A DNA stretch of 64,000 nt from Brucella anthropi_A (GTDB taxonomy: Bacteria > Pseudomonadota > Alphaproteobacteria > Rhizobiales > Rhizobiaceae), in assembly GCF_046630315.1 (NCBI RefSeq), contig NZ_LQBD01000002.1:109262-173261 (forward strand), given 5' to 3'. A program made the translations under genes and the position numbers. This document shows positions 60,722 to 64,000 of the stretch, in pieces (the first letter of the stretch is position 1; each line of letters starts with the position of its first letter). The notes below the pieces were generated by a model, which saw only the letters and a program-made list of their open reading frames with translations, was not told the DNA's origin and ran no database searches.

Positions 60722-62979
60722 GCGGCGCTCCTTTCAGATTTGGTCATGATCACATTCGACAGGTCGGCGGTGCGCTCCTGTTCCCGTGGCTGGACCATCA
60801 ATTCGGTAATGTCTTCATCCCAGCGCTGTGTGTGGAGCCAGGAATTGTATTGGCTGGCGAGGCCGCGCATGTAATCCGCGCTGCGGCGGATCGAGCGGCG
60901 CTCGAAATGATAAAGTGCTATGGAAGGTTCATAGAATATCTGGAAGCCGAGTTGCCTGATCTTCAGGCACAGATCGCTGTCCTCATAGTCGCCGATGATA
61001 TAATCCTGCGTATAACCGCCGACGAGATCGAAGATATCCTTGCGCGTTATCAGACAGGCGCCGGTGACGCCCGGCACGTCGCGCGGACGCAGCGCCGGCG
61101 GATAGTTGCCCGGCATGCCCTTGTAATAATGATGGTTCAGCCAGATGCCCTGGCGGTCCCGCGCAAAATAGAGCCCGGCATGTTGCAGCGAGCCGTCCTC
61201 GAACAGAAGGCGAGGGCCGATTGCTCCAAGCTTCGGCTGGTCGAACAAGGGCTGGATCAGCCGCTGCAACCAGCCATGTTGCGCAGGCACGACGTCGGAA
61301 TTCAACATCACGATGGTCGTGCCGGTGGCAATGCTGGCGCCCGCATTGCAGGCACGCGCATAGCCGCCATTGCGGTTCATGATGGCAAGCTTGAACGGCA
61401 TGTCGTGCAGAATATGCAATCCGCCCAGCATGTGTTCGGTGTCGTCCTGAATTTCAGGCGAATCCAGCACGAAGATGAACTCCGCATTTTCCACAAGCCA
61501 CGGATCGGTTGCCATGGATGAAAACTGGAAACGCAGGAAGTCGAGATTGCGGTAGAGCGGAATGACGATGGAGGCGAGCGGGGAGGCGGGCGTCGTCCCA
61601 TAATCCTTCACCTCGGATATCCGCACGGTTGCGGCGAGCTTATTCTCGACTTCGGTAAGGGCCGGTCCCAGAATATGCGAAAAGACGTGCGGCCTTGCCT
61701 GCTGCGGCGGCACCGAGCGCAAGATGCGGTTGCGTTGCGCGGATGGCTCGAAGGGCTGCGGTGCGGGCACGAGAGGCGCGGTCGCGCCCGATGCAAGGCG
61801 CAACTGGAACCGTGGCTGCAAAAGCGGCCCGAGATTTTGTACCGAAGGAAGCCAGGCAACAAAGCCTGTCACATCCTGCTGGGGTGCATCTTCGCGCTTG
61901 GCTATCTTGCCGGGAAATTTGTGAAAGTTCGGCTTCAGCGACAATGCGCTTCCGCTTTCCGGCAGATATTCGATATCCGCCAGCATGGTCGCCGGATCGT
62001 GCATCCAGCCGCCCACGATCAAGCCGCCGTCAAGCGCCAGAGCAAGGTCGATCTCCGCTGCGGGATGGGTGGCGGACTGCGCGATCTGGCGAACCGGCAA
62101 TGGCGTGCGCGTTTGCAGGTCGATGGCGACTGCGGCACCGGCAGGGCTGAGCTTGCCAAGCTGGCGAACCAGAAATTCCCGCAATGCGCCATTGCCCTGC
62201 CATTTGGTCCACCATTTTGCAAAATCCGTTTGCTCGCCGGCTGGTGCGGCAAGCTTGCGAACGGCAACGCCCTTTTGGCCGGTGAGCACCAGCAGCAGCG
62301 ATGACGGCAGATCCTGCGCCGCTTCCAGCAGAAGGTGACATGGCTGCCAGGCATTGCGCGTGGGCCTGCCCACCACAAAGCGCGGCGGAATGACCATCAC
62401 GCTGCCGGAGGTGATGCCATAGACGGCAGAAATCTCGCCCAGCATCGGGTCGACCGCTGTTTCAAGGAGATGGTGTCCCTGAACCGGTTCGCCGCAATGC
62501 TGGGCCTCGCGCGGTTCCGGCGTCAATGCGAAAGTCAGGTCTCGCACGAGGGATGCGAAAGTCTGGTTTCGCGAAAGCCGGAAAGTGCTGCGCCACGTGG
62601 TCAGAATTGTGGTGAGAAGCTTGATATGTCCGGACAAGGTGAGATCGCCCACGACATATTCGACGTCGAAGGGGGCGAGTTCGTTGGCCGGATAGACGAT
62701 CGCCTGCGCCGTCGGGCCGAGAGCCCCTGCGGAAAGCGAAAGTTCGGCGGGTTCATTGCCGGTGCGCATGGCCCAGAACATGCGCAAGCCGCCATTTTCG
62801 AGCGGAATGCCGACACTCAGCAGGGGAACCGGCTGGACCGTCATTTCAAATGTGCATTTGGTGCTTGTGCGGGCCGGGCCCGGGATATCCCAGATGACCA
62901 CAGCGACATCGGCGCAAAGACGGCAAATGGAGAGGTTCTCGGTTTTGCTTTCAATGTCCGCAGAATGGTCGAGGTTCAA
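60718..62979 (-). CDS. Large family 2 glycosyltransferase with N-terminal extension (753 aa)
   Basis: The C-terminal 285 residues (about 468-750) form a GT-A domain of family 2: SIVIPLYRNLDFLRF, FVLDSPE, MNRNGGYARACNAG, the metal motif LNSDV, and GDYEDSDLCLKIRQLG with the catalytic acidic pair. The first 460 residues are beta-rich; one module near residues 315-390 has GGWMHDPATM and matches modules in two neighbouring genes. A cysteine pair lies near residue 20 (CRLC). The apparent start is TTG at 62979, seven bases after AAAGGG; no in-frame ATG is near. The N-terminal region may bind the acceptor or a partner. It overlaps the methyltransferase by four bases. Confidence 0.82.
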   Translation of the reverse strand: MNLDHSADIESKTENLSICRLCADVAVVIWDIPGPARTSTKCTFEMTVQPVPLLSVGIPLENGGLRMFWAMRTGNEPAELSLSAGALGPTAQAIVYPANELAPFDVEYVVGDLTLSGHIKLLTTILTTWRSTFRLSRNQTFASLVRDLTFALTPEPREAQHCGEPVQGHHLLETAVDPMLGEISAVYGITSGSVMVIPPRFVVGRPTRNAWQPCHLLLEAAQDLPSSLLLVLTGQKGVAVRKLAAPAGEQTDFAKWWTKWQGNGALREFLVRQLGKLSPAGAAVAIDLQTRTPLPVRQIAQSATHPAAEIDLALALDGGLIVGGWMHDPATMLADIEYLPESGSALSLKPNFHKFPGKIAKREDAPQQDVTGFVAWLPSVQNLGPLLQPRFQLRLASGATAPLVPAPQPFEPSAQRNRILRSVPPQQARPHVFSHILGPALTEVENKLAATVRISEVKDYGTTPASPLASIVIPLYRNLDFLRFQFSSMATDPWLVENAEFIFVLDSPEIQDDTEHMLGGLHILHDMPFKLAIMNRNGGYARACNAGASIATGTTIVMLNSDVVPAQHGWLQRLIQPLFDQPKLGAIGPRLLFEDGSLQHAGLYFARDRQGIWLNHHYYKGMPGNYPPALRPRDVPGVTGACLITRKDIFDLVGGYTQDYIIGDYEDSDLCLKIRQLGFQIFYEPSIALYHFERRSIRRSADYMRGLASQYNSWLHTQRWDEDITELMVQPREQERTADLSNVIMTKSERSAA

Positions 62980-63061
62980 TGTGTGGCCCTTTCATTCTTG
63001 CAGGGAAATCTGGCTTGCTGGAAGGCCCGGACACGCAAGGTCAGGAACGATGCGTGCCCGG

Positions 63062-63100
63062 TGAAAACAAAACGTGCCCGGCGGGAGGATTGCCGGGCAC
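63062..63100 (-). terminator. Rho-independent terminator of the RTX gene
   Basis: On the minus strand GTGCCCGGC (63100-63092) and GCCGGGCAC (63082-63074) form a 9-bp stem with a 9-nt loop, followed by GTTTTGTTTTC. It lies 17 bp past the RTX stop codon. It would uncouple the RTX gene from most transcription of the glycan operon downstream. Confidence 0.82.
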
Positions 63101-63116
63101 GCTCTTGAATGTTCAA

Positions 63117-63776
63117 TCAGTGCACAGTGAAGTACTGGTCGGGATGAGCCTGCACGTCATCTGCATTGGTGTTCACGAGGGTAACGGTGTCGCCATTGCC
63201 GAGATCGACAACGACATTGCCACCAACCTGCGTGACACGGTCGGCAAGATCGTCTGCGGAAGAGATATCAAGGCCATTGATGCCCTTCTGAATTTGCAGA
63301 ATGTCTTCACCGGGATTGAAGTCGAGAATGACGTCGTTTCCGCCGCCACCGTTGAACAGGAATGTATCGCTGCCATTTCCGCCGATGAGGACGTCGTTTC
63401 CTGCACCGCCATCAAGGATGTCGTTGCCGTTCCCACCGTAGAGAATGTCATTATGCGCGCCGCCATAGAGCAGATCGGAGCCATTGCCGCCCTGGAGAAT
63501 GTCATCTCCATTGCCGCCATACAGCACGTCGCTGCCATTGCCGCCGCTCAGGACGTCGTTTCCTTCATTTCCGAAGAGAATGTCGTTCCCGTTTTCGCCG
63601 AACAGGCTGTCATTGCCTGTGCCGCCGAAAAGGATGTCACTCCCGTTACCGCCGAAGACGGTGTCGTTGCCATCGCCTCCGAATACGAGATCATCACCGC
63701 CATGGGCGCGGATGAAATCGTCAAAGCGGGAGCCGAACAACACGTCGTCGTAGGCGCCGCCTTCTAAAGTGGCCAT
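63117..63776 (-). CDS. RTX calcium-binding repeat protein
   Basis: Acidic protein of 219 residues. About thirteen consecutive nonapeptides of the form G-G-x-G-x-D-x-L-x occupy roughly residues 25-145; these fold into a calcium-binding beta-roll. No signal peptide is present, and the C-terminal 70 residues end in a hydrophobic-charged stretch (VTLVNTNADDVQAHPDQYFTVH) as in type I secretion substrates. The protein is nearly all repeat, without an enzyme domain, so a surface or matrix role is likely. The start has AAGGAG. No type I exporter genes are in the window. A terminator follows it. Confidence 0.92.
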   Translation of the reverse strand: MATLEGGAYDDVLFGSRFDDFIRAHGGDDLVFGGDGNDTVFGGNGSDILFGGTGNDSLFGENGNDILFGNEGNDVLSGGNGSDVLYGGNGDDILQGGNGSDLLYGGAHNDILYGGNGNDILDGGAGNDVLIGGNGSDTFLFNGGGGNDVILDFNPGEDILQIQKGINGLDISSADDLADRVTQVGGNVVVDLGNGDTVTLVNTNADDVQAHPDQYFTVH

Positions 63777-64000
63777 CTGCTTCTCCTTGTGTTCCTGTAT
63801 GGGGTTTCCACAAGCCGGAATGCTCCGACCATTATGCTCTTAGTAGTCTGCTCTGCATTAACTGGAATTGCAACATCGGTAATTGGTATAATTTTGGAAG
63901 CGATAAGTAACAAATTATTACGATTAAGTTATATTACGATTTTGTAAACAGAAATATGTATTATATTTATGGTCATTATAATTTTTATTTACATTGTGGA
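63777..64000 (-). promoter_or_regulatory. AT-rich upstream region of the RTX gene
   Basis: This stretch is much richer in A+T than anything else in the window, especially from 63880 to the end. ATTACGATT occurs twice as a direct repeat (63917-63925 and 63933-63941, 16 bp apart), and several TATAAT-like boxes are present on both strands. It is probably the RTX promoter and a target of an AT-binding regulator such as MucR; that is inference. Confidence 0.55.

Noticed and set aside
62979..63767. Plus-strand Val/Ile-rich frame opposite the RTX gene
   Set aside because: It is the complement of the Gly/Asp codon repeats; no ribosome site.
63117..63776. 27-bp periodic repeats suggesting a CRISPR array or tandem repeat
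   Set aside because: Repeats are degenerate at DNA level, have no unique spacers, and encode RTX nonapeptides in one continuous frame.

Overview
The window looks like chromosomal DNA of an alphaproteobacterium of the Hyphomicrobiales, most likely Brucellaceae (Ochrobactrum/Brucella-like). This is an inference from the roughly 60% GC content, the tightly packed operons with ATGA overlaps, the Rhizobiales-type sugar ABC transporter and xyl arrangement, and one palindromic intergenic element of the kind found in Brucella and Ochrobactrum. No rRNA, tRNA, CRISPR array, transposase or phage gene was seen.

Region 1 (1-19.5 kb) is a surface-polysaccharide locus. It encodes four glycosyltransferases (one cut by the window edge), a WecA-like initiating phosphosugar transferase, a Wzx-type flippase, a Wzy-like polymerase, a WcaF-type acetyltransferase, a pyruvyltransferase-family protein and a YdcF-like protein. 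A nucleotide-sugar block follows: class III aminotransferase, NAD-dependent epimerase, DUF4910 aminopeptidase-like protein, RmlC-type epimerase, NDP-sugar C-methyltransferase, glucose-1-phosphate cytidylyltransferase and PIG-L deacetylase. A secreted DUF4038 glycosidase-like protein lies inside it. The cytidylyltransferase next to a C-methyltransferase points to a branched CDP-activated deoxysugar, but no CDP-glucose 4,6-dehydratase is present here.

Region 2 (19.5-29.7 kb) is housekeeping and accessory metabolism: a MarR-EmrB-EmrA efflux operon, a small secreted COG4315-type protein, an asparaginase-asparagine permease operon with a nearby FadR-type regulator, a 201-bp palindromic repeat, a small hypothetical protein, and a divergent MFS/LysR pair.

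Region 3 (29.7-44 kb) is sugar catabolism. A ribose-type ABC transporter with a sugar isomerase/epimerase and a Gfo/Idh/MocA dehydrogenase converges on a lacI-xylB-xylA operon. Divergent from lacI is xylFGH. The same 13-bp sequence lies upstream of the first transporter and in the lacI-xylF gap, so one LacI-type repressor may control both arms.

Region 4 (44-53 kb) holds an unrecognised four-gene membrane-protein cluster, a complete tripartite tricarboxylate transporter operon (tctC-tctB-tctA), an HPP-CBS membrane protein and an AI-2E-family transporter.

Region 5 (53-64 kb) is the most unusual part: eight genes on the minus strand, mostly translationally coupled. They encode an RTX calcium-binding protein, a 753-aa GT2 with a large N-terminal extension, a methyltransferase, two paralogous GT4 enzymes, a membrane-anchored coiled-coil protein, a 744-aa degenerate relative of the GT2 protein, and a pyruvyltransferase-family protein. 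Three of them share a GW-x-DP module. They may together build and anchor a surface glycan, possibly connected with the RTX protein.
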